Notes: generated by a model not told the origin, from the sequence alone. Positions 1-7,905 are shown, numbered from the stretch's first letter. The stretch is 18,315 nucleotides of DNA from an uncultured Mycoplasmatota bacterium (GCA_900551525.1 URWD01000024.1:1-18315); one strand, 5' to 3'. Translations and numbers: made by a program.

Positions 1-333
1 AGAAGACTTATTGTAGATAAATTTAAAGAACTATTTAAAGAATATGATGCAGTAGTGTTACCAGTTTCAACTGGGGTTGCTCCTTATATTGATGGCTCTA
101 AAGATGAACTTGAAAAGAGTGATACTACTATTTTAGAAGAACATTTACAAATTGGTAACTTTGGTGGTTTCCCATCAATTACAATTCCAAATGGTATTAT
201 AGATAACTTACCAGTTGGTGTTAATATTACAGGTAACTGTTTTGATGATGCGAATGTTTTAAATATTGCTTATGCTTTAGAAAGCAAAATGAATTATAAA
301 GGTATGATAGCTGGAGGTAAAAATGAAATATAA
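1..333 (+). CDS. gatA: Glutamyl-tRNA(Gln)/aspartyl-tRNA(Asn) amidotransferase subunit A, C-terminal part
   Basis: This is the 3' end of an amidase-family gene; the frame is open from base 1, so the start lies upstream of the window. About 110 residues are visible. The segments LQIGNFGGFPSITIP and LPVGVNITGNCFDD match the GatA C-terminal region, where the amidase core ends with the typical G-x-P-(S/A)-I-x-(I/V)-P and P-V-G-x-x-(I/L)-x-G blocks. GatA hydrolyses glutamine and delivers ammonia to GatB for conversion of mischarged Glu-tRNA(Gln) or Asp-tRNA(Asn). It overlaps gatB by 11 nt and the gatB Shine-Dalgarno site lies inside its last codons, so the two are translationally coupled. gatC is expected upstream (inference from the usual gatCAB order). 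Confidence 0.93.
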   Translation, partial: RRLIVDKFKELFKEYDAVVLPVSTGVAPYIDGSKDELEKSDTTILEEHLQIGNFGGFPSITIPNGIIDNLPVGVNITGNCFDDANVLNIAYALESKMNYKGMIAGGKNEI

Positions 334-1750
334 AGTTGTAGTTGGACTAGAAATGCACTGCGAACTTAAGAGTAATTCAAAAGTGTTCTCAAGTGCAGAA
401 AACTCATATAATGAACTTGCTAATGCAAACGTTAGACCAGTTGATATGGCTTTTCCTGGAACTCTTCCAGTTGTAAATAAAGAATGTGTTAGAAAAGCTT
501 TACTTATGAGTATGGTTTTGAATTGTAAACAACCTGAATATATGTATTTTGACCGCAAGAATTATTATTATCCAGATTTACCTAAAGGCTTTCAAATTAC
601 TCAAATGCATGATCCTGTTGGTGTAGATGGCAATATTATAATTGAATGTGATGATTATGAAAAAAATGTACTTATTCATGATATTCATCTTGAAGAAGAT
701 GCTGCTAGTTTAGACCACTATTATGATACATCATTAATAGATTATAATAGAGCAGGGGTTCCACTTTTGGAGCTTGTTACTGAACCTTGTTTAAGTTCCG
801 CGGAAGAAGCTGTTGCATTTTTAGAAACAATGCGTAGAATTTATCAATATTGTGGTGTTTCTGAGGCTGATACTAAAAAAGGACAAATTAGATGTGATGT
901 TAATGTTTCTATTATGGATCCTGATGCTACTGAACTTGGTACTAAAGTTGAAATTAAAAATATAAACTCTTTTGGTAATGTTTATGATGCAATTATTTAT
1001 GAAGTTAAAAGACAAAGTGAACTTAAAGATGCTGGTAGATATGATGAAGTAGTTCAAGAAACAAGAAGATTTGATGAAGAAACTGGTACTACTATTCATA
1101 TGCGTAGTAAAGTTGATGCAATTGATTATAAATATTTTGTTGAACCAAATATTCCTAAGTATAAAATTGATAAGAAGTGGCTTGATGAAATAAGAAAAGA
1201 TATTCCAATGCTTCCTAGAGAAAGAAAAAATATATATATTAATGAATATGGTTTATCAGAATATGATGCTAATATAATAATAAAAGAAAAAGAATATGCT
1301 GATTATTTTGAAAAATGCATTAGTTTAGGAATGGATAAAAAGCAAGCTGCTAATTGGTTAATAGTGCAAATAATTGCTTATTTAAATAAATATGAAATTA
1401 CACTTCAAGATTTCTATTTAACTCCAGAATATTTAAATCAAATAATTTCTGAACTTGATAAAGCTACTATTTCTTCTAAACAAGCTAAAGAAATATTCTT
1501 TAAATCTTTAGAAGAACAAAAAGAACCTAAAAACTTTATTAGTAAAGAAAATAGTCAAATAAGTGATATTAATACTTTAAATAATATTATAGATAATATT
1601 ATAAGTAATAATATTAATCAAGTAAATGCTTATAAATCAGGTAAAACTAATTTATTTGATTATTTCGTAGGTCAAGTTATGAAAGAAACTAAAGGCAAAG
1701 CTAATCCTACGATTACAAAAGAAATATTAAAAGATAAGCTAGATAATTAA
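323..1750 (+). CDS. gatB: Asp/Glu-tRNA amidotransferase subunit B
   Basis: This 475-residue protein has the normal length for GatB. It acts on mischarged tRNA: it phosphorylates the Glu or Asp carboxylate and transfers ammonia received from GatA. Family signatures are visible in order: GLEMHCELKSNSKVFSSA near residues 8-25, FDRKNYYYPDLPKGFQITQ at 76-94, HLEEDA at 122-127 and DYNRAGVPLLELVTEP at 140-155. The tRNA-binding YqeY-like tail is marked by GQVMKETKGKANP at about 450-462. The ATG at 323 has a good Shine-Dalgarno (GGAGG at 313-317) inside the end of gatA. The gene ends in an intrinsic terminator whose stem begins before the stop codon. I see no damage to the reading frame. Confidence 0.97.
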   Translation: MKYKVVVGLEMHCELKSNSKVFSSAENSYNELANANVRPVDMAFPGTLPVVNKECVRKALLMSMVLNCKQPEYMYFDRKNYYYPDLPKGFQITQMHDPVGVDGNIIIECDDYEKNVLIHDIHLEEDAASLDHYYDTSLIDYNRAGVPLLELVTEPCLSSAEEAVAFLETMRRIYQYCGVSEADTKKGQIRCDVNVSIMDPDATELGTKVEIKNINSFGNVYDAIIYEVKRQSELKDAGRYDEVVQETRRFDEETGTTIHMRSKVDAIDYKYFVEPNIPKYKIDKKWLDEIRKDIPMLPRERKNIYINEYGLSEYDANIIIKEKEYADYFEKCISLGMDKKQAANWLIVQIIAYLNKYEITLQDFYLTPEYLNQIISELDKATISSKQAKEIFFKSLEEQKEPKNFISKENSQISDINTLNNIIDNIISNNINQVNAYKSGKTNLFDYFVGQVMKETKGKANPTITKEILKDKLDN

Positions 1751-1767
1751 CACTAGCTTGTTTTTTT
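1736..1767 (+). terminator. Intrinsic terminator of gatAB
   Basis: A perfect 7-bp stem AAGCTAG (1736-1742) / CTAGCTT (1753-1759) encloses a 10-nt loop and is followed by a run of seven T (1761-1767). The stop codon of gatB (1748-1750) lies in the loop, so the terminator starts inside the coding sequence. Confidence 0.85.
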
Positions 1768-1808
1768 ATATAATAGGAAAGTCATCCAATTTTTATAAAA
1801 TTAAAATC

Positions 1809-1837
1809 TTGATATGTGGCCAAACATACGGTATAAT
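1809..1837 (+). promoter_or_regulatory. Promoter of tnpB
   Basis: TTGATA (1809-1814), 17-bp spacer, TATAAT (1832-1837): near-consensus sigma-A promoter. The transcript would start about 20 nt before the tnpB ATG. The spacer also contains a small inverted repeat TATGT (1813-1817) / ACATA (1824-1828), which could be a remnant of an IS200/IS605 left-end hairpin. Confidence 0.75.
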
Positions 1838-1862
1838 TATATTATCTAAGGGGGATTGCTTA

Positions 1863-3005
1863 ATGAATACTTATAAGGCATATAAATTAAGAATTTATCT
1901 TACTGATTTACAAAGAGAATTAATTGAAAAAACTTTTGGATGTACTAGATATATTTATAATAATTTTCTTGCAGAAAGAAAAAATAAATATGAAGAAAGT
2001 AAAACAAAAGTGCATGTTTATGAACAGCTAAAAAAACTAACAGATTTAAAAAGAGAAAAAGAATGGCTAAGAGAAATAGATTCATGTGCTTTGCAAGCAT
2101 CAGTATATAATTTGGATAATGCATTTCAAGGATTTTTTCATGGTAAGGGTTATCCAAAATTTAGGGCAAAAGGTGTACATGAAAGTTTTAGAACTAATAA
2201 TACATTAAGTACTTATAAAAATAAAAAGTATGAAACTATCAGAATAGATTTTAATAAAAGAATAATAACTTTGCCAAAATTAAAAGAAGTAAAGTTTCGT
2301 GGATATAGAACAACTAAAGAAATGGTAGGAAAGATAAAATCAGCAACAATTAGTAAAGATGCTAACAAGTATTTTGTAAGTGTCCTTGTTGAAGTGCCAT
2401 TTATTAAACCAATCATAAATCCAACATCAGTTATTGGGTTAGATTTTGGCATCAAAGATTTTATAGTAACATCTAATGGAGAAAAACTAAAAAATGAAGT
2501 AAGAGTAAATGAAAAAAGATTAAAAGGATTACAAAAAGGCTTAGCTAGATGTAAACCAGGAAGTAAGAATAGATATAAAATGAAATTGAAAATACAAAGA
2601 CTATATTTAAAAATTAAGAATGCCAGAAAACATATGATATTTAAACTTGCAAATAAAATATTAAAAGAAAGTGACATTGTAGCAGTAGAAACACTAGATG
2701 TCAAAAGTATGTATCAAGTTCACAGCATAGCCAAACACTTAAATAAAGTACCAATCGGGGATTTCCTTAGCGTATTAAAATATAAAGCAGATTGGTTAGG
2801 TAAAAAAGTAATTAATATAAATAAATATTTTCCAAGTAGTCAATGTTGTAATAGATGTGATTATAAAAATGAAGAAGTAAAGGATTTAAGTGTAAGAAAA
2901 TGGATATGTCCAAAATGTGGATTTGAACATGATAGAGATATAAACGCAAGTGTAAATATAATGTTTGAAGGATTAAAAATATATATGAAAGAAAGTATAA
3001 TATAA
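1863..3005 (+). CDS. tnpB: TnpB RNA-guided endonuclease (IS200/IS605-type OrfB)
   Basis: This 380-residue protein belongs to the TnpB family, transposon-encoded nucleases guided by an omega-RNA made from the element's 3' end (established for ISDra2). The N-terminal HTH-like OrfB domain is present (TFGCTRYIYNNFLAER, residues 24-39). RuvC motifs are intact: GLDFGIKDF (Asp194), VAVETLDV (Glu276) and HDRDINASVNI (Asp359). The zinc ribbon is CxxC at 329/332 and CPKC at 349/352. I chose the ATG at 1863 because it follows AAGGGGGA at about 1848-1855 and matches the usual family start; an in-frame upstream extension to 1758 would run over the promoter and the gatB terminator. No tnpA lies nearby, so this is a lone tnpB (IS1341-like). 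Length and all catalytic residues look normal, so it is probably functional. Confidence 0.93.
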   Translation: MNTYKAYKLRIYLTDLQRELIEKTFGCTRYIYNNFLAERKNKYEESKTKVHVYEQLKKLTDLKREKEWLREIDSCALQASVYNLDNAFQGFFHGKGYPKFRAKGVHESFRTNNTLSTYKNKKYETIRIDFNKRIITLPKLKEVKFRGYRTTKEMVGKIKSATISKDANKYFVSVLVEVPFIKPIINPTSVIGLDFGIKDFIVTSNGEKLKNEVRVNEKRLKGLQKGLARCKPGSKNRYKMKLKIQRLYLKIKNARKHMIFKLANKILKESDIVAVETLDVKSMYQVHSIAKHLNKVPIGDFLSVLKYKADWLGKKVININKYFPSSQCCNRCDYKNEEVKDLSVRKWICPKCGFEHDRDINASVNIMFEGLKIYMKESII

Positions 3006-3032
3006 ATAAGAACAAAAAAGATAAAAATAGTA

Positions 3033-3142
3033 GGGTGGCGACCATCCGAAGTTGGTCTGTGGAGAAGCTTTAGGTTTCTGTGAAACAGAAAAGTGTTACC
3101 GCGAGGTAACATAGATACTTGAATTTCGTTAGAAATTTAAGT
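3033..3142 (+). ncRNA. Candidate omega-RNA scaffold / right end of the tnpB element
   Basis: Just downstream of the tnpB stop is a relatively GC-richer stretch packed with hairpins: GGGTGG (3033-3038) / CCATCC (3042-3047); TTTCTGT (3075-3081) / ACAGAAA (3085-3091); TGTTACC (3094-3100) / GGTAACA (3105-3111) closed by a GCGA tetraloop; and ACTTGAATTTC (3117-3127) / GAAATTTAAGT (3132-3142) with loop GTTA. TnpB elements are known to encode their guide scaffold across the 3' end of tnpB and the right-end hairpins, with the guide taken from flanking DNA immediately beyond the right end. If this holds here, the scaffold ends at or a few bases after 3142 and the guide is the following host sequence. 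The exact boundary is not determinable by eye. Confidence 0.72.
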
Positions 3143-3151
3143 TATGTTCTA

Positions 3152-3180
3152 TTTACATATTACTTTTTTTGTAGTAAAAT
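3152..3180 (+). promoter_or_regulatory. Promoter of the frameshifted secreted-protein gene
   Basis: TTTACA (3152-3157), 17-bp spacer, TAAAAT (3175-3180), 38 bp before the ATG at 3219. The box begins only 10 bp after the last hairpin of the tnpB element. Confidence 0.6.
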
Positions 3181-3218
3181 ATATTTGAGAATAAAATATT
3201 TGCAAAGGATGGTTATAT

Positions 3219-4329
3219 ATGAAAAGATATATTAAGTTATTAGTAGTACTAGGTATTATATTAGTGGGAAGTTTTAGTTTTTATTTATTTAAAGATTATA
3301 AAAAAGATACTGTAGTTTATGAAAATAATAAAATAAAACCATCATCTAGTGGTATAGCAATGATGCTTGAAACAGCAGCAGGTTCAGGTAATTATGAAAT
3401 GACTACAAGAAGTGAATGGCCAACAGAAGGCTATGTATTTAATGCAAATTTATCTAAATGTGAAAATGGTAGTGAGTTATCATGGGATAATGAAAATAAA
3501 AAAGTACTTATGAGTGGTAATAAATCAGATAAGTGTTATGTTTATTTTGATAAATTTGTTTCTTTAGCTGAATATGTAAAATCATTATATACAGGTACTC
3601 AAGGAGAAAATGGTATTTACTATCATGATGCAAGCCTAACAAATGGAGCAGGAGATAATTCATACAGGTATTCTGGTGATGAGAGTGGAGTAAAAAACTA
3701 TATATGTATTAATAGCAGTGATGCAACTTGTCCAGATGATAATTTATTTCGTATAATTGGAGTATTTAATGGTAATACAAAAGTGATAAAAGCTAGTAGT
3801 TATGGTTCGACCATTGCATGGCATTCGAAAGATACTGGTACATGGGCTGATTCATCTTTGAATACTACGTTAAATTCTACATATTTAAATACATATTTAT
3901 CTGAAATAAAAAATAAAATAGTTGATGTAACGTGGAATGTTGGAGTACTTAATGATTCCTCTTATACAGCTAAAAAATGCATATACTGCCGAAATAAGTC
4001 AAACATATAGTTCTGCTAAAATAGGGTTAATAACAGTTAGTGATTATCTTTATACTCTTATTCCTGATACTTGGACTACTAGTTCATCTAGCTTAAGCAA
4101 CTTTAGTAGTTGGATGTCTTCAAATGAAAATGATTGGACGTTAAATATTTATGATGCTATGGGAAGTAAATATATAGCTTGGGTAATTAATGAATCTGGT
4201 AATGCTGAGGGTGCTAGCGGATATATAACTTTTAAATTTGGTTATGCAAGACCAGTATTTTATCTCAACTCTACAGTTAATTATGTTGATGGAACTGGTA
4301 TATCAAGTGATCCGATAAGAATAAATTAA
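3219..4329 (+). pseudogene. Secreted/membrane-anchored hypothetical protein, broken by a 1-nt frameshift
   Basis: The first 263 codons open with a Lys/Arg start and one hydrophobic segment (residues 5-24), a signal anchor. A domain follows with blocks such as FRIIGVFNG and the SLNTTLNSTYLNTYLS pattern. At an A6 run (3972-3977) the frame is lost and stops at 4008-4010. Reading one base fewer gives NAYTAE and then SAKIGLITVSDYLY and RPVFYLNSTVNYVDGTGISSDPIRIN-like ending, continuous with the first half, up to the TAA at 4327-4329. This organisation resembles a family of secreted proteins common in gut Bacillota (I associate it with DUF6273, from memory), with the conserved Arg-Pro-Val-x-Tyr-Leu and Gly-Thr-Gly-x-x-x-x-Pro end. 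RBS AAAGGATGG lies at 3204-3212. The frameshift could be a mutation, a phase-variable tract or a sequencing error. Its function is unknown. Confidence 0.85.
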
Positions 4330-4551
4330 GTAAAATGAATTATACAAGATGTGCAATTTTTTGTACGCTACATAATATTAATAAAAATGGGTGTAATATA
4401 TAAAAAAGATTATATTTGTTTGAAATATGAAACTACGGATTTTTAAGTAAACACAACCCGGTGCGGTGGCAATTTATAAAAAAACATCCTAATTACTTTT
4501 ATATTTCAATAATTCGTGATAAATTATATATAATACAAAGGAGAAATAATT
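4330..4551. other. Intergenic spacer with a GC-rich island
   Basis: This 222-bp spacer is AT-rich except for a short GC-rich island at 4455-4470 (ACCCGGTGCGGTGGC), which stands out from its neighbours. No gene with a ribosome binding site is seen before 4552, and no convincing terminator follows the frameshifted gene. A TATAAT at 4529-4534 is so close to the RBS of the next gene that I do not call it a promoter. Confidence 0.4.
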
Positions 4552-4998
4552 ATGAAAAAGAAAATATTAATTGGTGTATTAGTTATTGTCGTTGCAGCTG
4601 TTTCTATGTTACTTGGTATGAGTGCTGCTGGGTATTTTACTAAACCTAAAGCTGTAGCTCAAGGTATTGTAGTATCTAAATCTAAAAATGAAAGTAAATT
4701 ACTTACCAGTTATGATGCTTATACTAAACTTATGAATGAATATGGCACTAGTGAATTTACATTACTTACTAATAATAGTTTTGAAAATAATGATTATATA
4801 GTAGATTTTGTTAAATATAAAGATAGTCTAGAAATTAAGAATATTAATTTAGAAATAAATGATGATGGTGTTAAAATAATATATGATGTAAATAAAGAAA
4901 TTAAAAATAGTAGTAAATATTTAATGTATTTTATACCTATACAAAAAGGTACTCTAAATGAGTTAAAAGTAACTAGTCAAGTTTTTAATGAAAAATAA
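4552..4998 (+). CDS. Small membrane-anchored hypothetical protein
   Basis: This 148-residue protein is not recognised. It has a short basic start and a single hydrophobic helix (about residues 5-24), then a polar domain of about 120 residues, presumably outside the cell. The domain contains YDAYTKLMNEYG and paired beta-like stretches (YIVDFVKYKDSLEIKNI; VKIIYDVNKEI). A possible signal peptide ends after GMSAAG, so it could be secreted instead. The start at 4552 is supported by AAAGGAG at 4537-4543. The codon use is like that of the flanking genes. It stands alone between the frameshifted gene and the herA promoter and has its own terminator, so the neighbourhood does not indicate a function. 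Confidence 0.85.
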   Translation: MKKKILIGVLVIVVAAVSMLLGMSAAGYFTKPKAVAQGIVVSKSKNESKLLTSYDAYTKLMNEYGTSEFTLLTNNSFENNDYIVDFVKYKDSLEIKNINLEINDDGVKIIYDVNKEIKNSSKYLMYFIPIQKGTLNELKVTSQVFNEK

Positions 4999-5046
4999 AT
5001 GTGAAACAAAATAGAAATAATTAGTTAAAAATGTTTCACATTTTTT
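4997..5046 (+). terminator. Intrinsic terminator of the small membrane protein gene
   Basis: A perfect 12-bp stem AAATGTGAAACA (4997-5008) / TGTTTCACATTT (5032-5043) has a 23-nt loop and a T-rich tail. It begins within the stop codon (4996-4998). Its 3' arm also carries the -35 box of the next promoter. Confidence 0.8.
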
Positions 5047-5062
5047 CTTTGTGTGATATAAT
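5035..5062 (+). promoter_or_regulatory. Promoter of herA
   Basis: TTCACA (5035-5040), 16-bp spacer, extended -10 TGATATAAT (5054-5062). The RBS AAAGGGATG (5074-5082) precedes the ATG at 5091. The -35 box lies in the 3' arm of the preceding terminator. Confidence 0.7.
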
Positions 5063-5090
5063 TTAGATATACTAAAGGGATGTGTGATAT

Positions 5091-6956
5091 ATGTTTGGTA
5101 AAATTCTTTATATTGGTGAGTCAGAAGCTCATGTAGAAAACTTAATTAAAGATGCTAATAGTGCTGATTTAATGAATGTTAATGTTATATTTGAAGATAG
5201 TAAAGGTACTATACTTGGTGAAGTTGAAGAATTAAATGAAAATATAATTAAAATAAGATTTTTAGGGGAATATATAAATGGTAAATATGTTAATGGGGTA
5301 CTTAGAAAACCTTTATTAAATTCTAAAATAAGAATGATTAATAAAGATGAACTTACTGAACTTGTTGGTACTTATAGTGCATCTAGTTTTGTTTTAGGTG
5401 AAAGTGCAATATATAAAGGTTTTAATATTCATCCTAGCATCAATAGTTTATTTTCTAACCATTTAGCTATATTTGGTAATAGTGGTTCTGGTAAGTCATG
5501 TGGTGTTGCTAGAATAGTTCAAAATTTATTTTCTAGTATGTTTCAAGTTCAATATAATGCTAATATATTTATATTTGATGCTTTCGGAGAATATAAGAAT
5601 GCTTTTGGTAAATTAAATGAAATTAATAATAATTATTCATATAAATTTATTACAAGTAATCCTGTAGAAGCTAGTGATAAACTTTTACAAATACCTGTTA
5701 GTTTATTAACACTTGATGATATGGCACTTTTGCTTCAAGCAGATAAACATGCTCAACTACCAATTATCGAAAATACTATTAAGTTAGCTAAAATATTTGC
5801 AACTAATAGCGATGAAGCCAATAACTATAAAAATCATTTAATAGCTAAAGCTTTACTTGCTGTTTTATTTAGTAATGAAACAATATCTAGTAAGAAAAAT
5901 GAAATATTTACGATACTTGAAGTATGTAATACTAAAGAATTTAACTTTGATAGTGTTATTCCTGGTCTTGGTTATACGAGAACATTAAGTGAATGTTTTG
6001 AAATAGATTCCAATGGTAATTTTGGAGAATCAGTTTTAATAACTAATTATATTCTAAGTAAAATAAATGAAGAACTTGATAGTATTAAAGCTCCAAGTGA
6101 AGCAAGTTATGGTCTTAAAGATTTTGCCAAAGCTATGGAATTTACTTTAATTAGTGAAGGGTTTCAACATAATCAAAACTTGCATGATGATGCTGTAATA
6201 CTTCGCGTTAGACTTAATGCTATTATTAATAGTAAAACTGGAACATTTTTTACAAATGAATATATGCCAATTAATGAGTTTGTAGAAAGTTTAATAGATA
6301 ATGATGGTAAGAAAGCTCAAATAATAAATATAAATCTTGAAGATGTTGATGATATATATGCTAAAGTAATTGTTAAGATATTTTCTAAGATGTTATTTGA
6401 CTTTTCTAAAGCTAGTAAAAAAAGAGCATCTATGCCATTTCATTTATTCTTAGAAGAAGCTCATAGATATATTCAAAAAGATAATGATACTTTCTTACTT
6501 GGTTATAATATTTTTGATAGAATTGCTAAAGAAGGTCGTAAATATGGTGTTATTCTTGATATAATAAGTCAAAGACCTGTAGAAATAAGTGATACTGTTA
6601 TTGCCCAATGTAATAATTTTCTTATCTTTAAAATGACACATCCACTTGATATTAAATATATCGGGGAAATGCTTCCGAATATTAGTCAAGATATTTTGGA
6701 TAAACAAAAGATACTTCAACCAGGTATGTGTGTATGTTTTGGTTCAGCCTTTAAAATACCTATGATTGTTAAACTTGAAATGCCAAATCCAATGCCTTAT
6801 AGTAGTAATTGTGATGTAAGTGGATGTTGGAAAATGGAAGAGGGAAATAATGTTACTTTTGGAAATAGAACTATAAGAAGTGAAGAAAAAAAAGATGATG
6901 ATTTTAAGCTAGAAACTGGCGATTTAAATATGCAAGATGCTGAATATTTTGCTTAA
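5091..6956 (+). CDS. HerA-like ATPase (HAS-barrel plus DUF87 domain)
   Basis: This 621-residue protein has the layout of the HerA branch of the FtsK/HerA P-loop superfamily: hexameric motors that translocate DNA. The first ~95 residues form a small beta-rich region consistent with the HAS-barrel. The ATPase core shows the Walker A GNSGSGKS (129-136), the HerA motif FDAFGEY (162-168), the Walker B region HLFLEEAH (451-458) and the downstream SQRP motif (493-496), followed by FKMTHPLDIKYIGEMLP. In archaea HerA works with the nuclease NurA in end resection, and some bacterial homologues pair with SIR2 or other nucleases in phage defence (known). Here no nuclease or SIR2 gene is adjacent and the gene is monocistronic, so a housekeeping DNA-repair or translocation role is equally possible. 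The Asp/Glu-rich C-terminal tail after about residue 600 is likely disordered. Confidence 0.9.
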   Translation: MFGKILYIGESEAHVENLIKDANSADLMNVNVIFEDSKGTILGEVEELNENIIKIRFLGEYINGKYVNGVLRKPLLNSKIRMINKDELTELVGTYSASSFVLGESAIYKGFNIHPSINSLFSNHLAIFGNSGSGKSCGVARIVQNLFSSMFQVQYNANIFIFDAFGEYKNAFGKLNEINNNYSYKFITSNPVEASDKLLQIPVSLLTLDDMALLLQADKHAQLPIIENTIKLAKIFATNSDEANNYKNHLIAKALLAVLFSNETISSKKNEIFTILEVCNTKEFNFDSVIPGLGYTRTLSECFEIDSNGNFGESVLITNYILSKINEELDSIKAPSEASYGLKDFAKAMEFTLISEGFQHNQNLHDDAVILRVRLNAIINSKTGTFFTNEYMPINEFVESLIDNDGKKAQIININLEDVDDIYAKVIVKIFSKMLFDFSKASKKRASMPFHLFLEEAHRYIQKDNDTFLLGYNIFDRIAKEGRKYGVILDIISQRPVEISDTVIAQCNNFLIFKMTHPLDIKYIGEMLPNISQDILDKQKILQPGMCVCFGSAFKIPMIVKLEMPNPMPYSSNCDVSGCWKMEEGNNVTFGNRTIRSEEKKDDDFKLETGDLNMQDAEYFA

Positions 6957-6968
6957 TATATAGATATT

Positions 6969-6992
6969 AGCTGCATGCAAGTGCTGCTTTTT
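6969..6992 (+). terminator. Intrinsic terminator of herA
   Basis: Stem AGCTGCA (6969-6975) / TGCTGCT (6982-6988) with one T-T mismatch and a 6-nt loop, followed by TTTTTC. It starts 12 bp after the stop codon. Confidence 0.75.
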
Positions 6993-7003
6993 CTATACAA
7001 AAT

Positions 7004-7032
7004 TTGCATTTTAGAGTAATTTATGTTATAAT
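7004..7032 (+). promoter_or_regulatory. Promoter of the glucosaminidase-like gene
   Basis: TTGCAT (7004-7009), 17-bp spacer, extended -10 TGTTATAAT (7024-7032). Confidence 0.7.
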
Positions 7033-7069
7033 ATATAGCGTATTATTTAAAAGGAGAGTATTTAAATAT

Positions 7070-7882
7070 ATGAAAGAATATGTGCAGACCAATAGAAAGA
7101 AAATATTAATTTTTATTGGGGTATTAATTGGAGTAGTAATATTACTTATGCCAACTGATACAAAAAATCTAGAAGTAGAGTATAATACTAATCCAAAAGT
7201 TGCTTTAGATAGTAAAAAAGAAATAACTATGGAAGAAAAAATAGAACTATCATTAAATGAAAAAGGTGATACAATTAAATTTTTAGCTAATACCTTTTTA
7301 ATAGATGAAGAGATTTTAAGAAATAAATTAGAAAATAATTATGAAGAATTAAATTATTTAGATAATATGGATAGTTTTGATAAGATTGTACTTGATTATT
7401 TACTTACACTTGAAGAAAGTGAAAAAGAGTTATTTAATAATAAAAGAATATCTAATCAAATGGATAAAGATTATATAGTTAAGACATTAAAGTATTTTAG
7501 TGATATGTATGCAAATGTTGATTTTGGAATTGCTGCTGGTATTGCTAATGTTGAATCTGGTTATACATCTAAGTATATGCTAAGTAAAAATAATATTTTT
7601 GGTGGTATGTATAATGGTGGTTTAATTAGTTATAAAACTATTGAATATGGTGTGTTAAAATATGTTATACTTCTTAGTGAAGGATATTTTGGTAAAGGTC
7701 TTGTTACTATTGAAGATATAGGTAGAGTGTATAATCCAACTTTTGAAAGTGGTATTAAAATAGCAAAACCTGCTTGGGTTTACAATGTTACTAAATCAAT
7801 GGAATTATTTGCTGATATACAAGAAGTTGACACAACTGATCTAATAAATCTTAAAAATGATATAGATATATTGGCAAAATAA
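7070..7882 (+). CDS. Membrane-anchored glucosaminidase-like (lysozyme-fold) cell-wall protein
   Basis: This 270-residue protein has an N-terminal transmembrane anchor (about residues 12-27) with a basic flank, an extracellular spacer of ~100 residues rich in Glu/Asn, and a C-terminal domain (about 133-250). The domain carries AGIANVESGYTSKY, NNIFGGM and RVYNPTFES...AKPAWVYNVTKSM. This matches the pattern of bacterial N-acetylglucosaminidase domains (GH73 family): a Glu in an (A/V)ESG(Y/W)xS motif as general acid (Glu162) followed by NN-x-x-G(G/M). It probably cleaves peptidoglycan glycan strands at the cell surface. I chose ATG at 7070, preceded by AAGGAGA (7051-7057), rather than an in-frame TTG at 7004, which would lie in the promoter. 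The end of the gene contains the -35 of the downstream RNA promoter. An activity assay is absent, so the enzymatic role is inferred. Confidence 0.82.
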   Translation: MKEYVQTNRKKILIFIGVLIGVVILLMPTDTKNLEVEYNTNPKVALDSKKEITMEEKIELSLNEKGDTIKFLANTFLIDEEILRNKLENNYEELNYLDNMDSFDKIVLDYLLTLEESEKELFNNKRISNQMDKDYIVKTLKYFSDMYANVDFGIAAGIANVESGYTSKYMLSKNNIFGGMYNGGLISYKTIEYGVLKYVILLSEGYFGKGLVTIEDIGRVYNPTFESGIKIAKPAWVYNVTKSMELFADIQEVDTTDLINLKNDIDILAK

Positions 7883-7899
7883 AATTAATTTGATATAAT
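7871..7899 (+). promoter_or_regulatory. Promoter of the 6S-like RNA
   Basis: TTGGCA (7871-7876), 17-bp spacer, extended -10 TGATATAAT (7891-7899). Predicted start near 7906, exactly at the 5' strand of the RNA's closing stem. The -35 lies inside the upstream coding sequence. Confidence 0.75.
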
Positions 7900-7905
7900 T
7901 AAAGT

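Larger units (their letters stand above)
1814..3150 (+). mobile_element. Lone tnpB insertion sequence (IS1341-like), approximate extent
   Basis: The unit comprises a small left-end-like hairpin (1813-1828), tnpB and the 3' hairpin array ending at 3142. It sits between the gatB terminator and the promoter of the next gene, which begins at 3152. No target duplication is expected for this family and none is seen. A TTGAT sequence (1809-1813) abuts the left hairpin, as in the ISDra2 target motif, but it also serves as the -35 box, so the left boundary is tentative. No transposase gene (tnpA) is present. Confidence 0.6.

Noticed and set aside
277..558. Open frame on the minus strand opposite gatB
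   Set aside because: It is antisense to a clear gatB, lacks a ribosome binding site, and its composition is that of a shadow frame.
1758..1862. N-terminal extension of tnpB
   Set aside because: It runs through the gatB terminator and the tnpB promoter; the family starts at the MNTYKAYK segment.
4336..4404. 22-codon frame after the frameshifted gene
   Set aside because: No Shine-Dalgarno and no sign of coding bias.
5091..6956. HerA-based anti-phage defence operon
   Set aside because: No SIR2, nuclease or other effector gene flanks it; a single ATPase gene is not enough.
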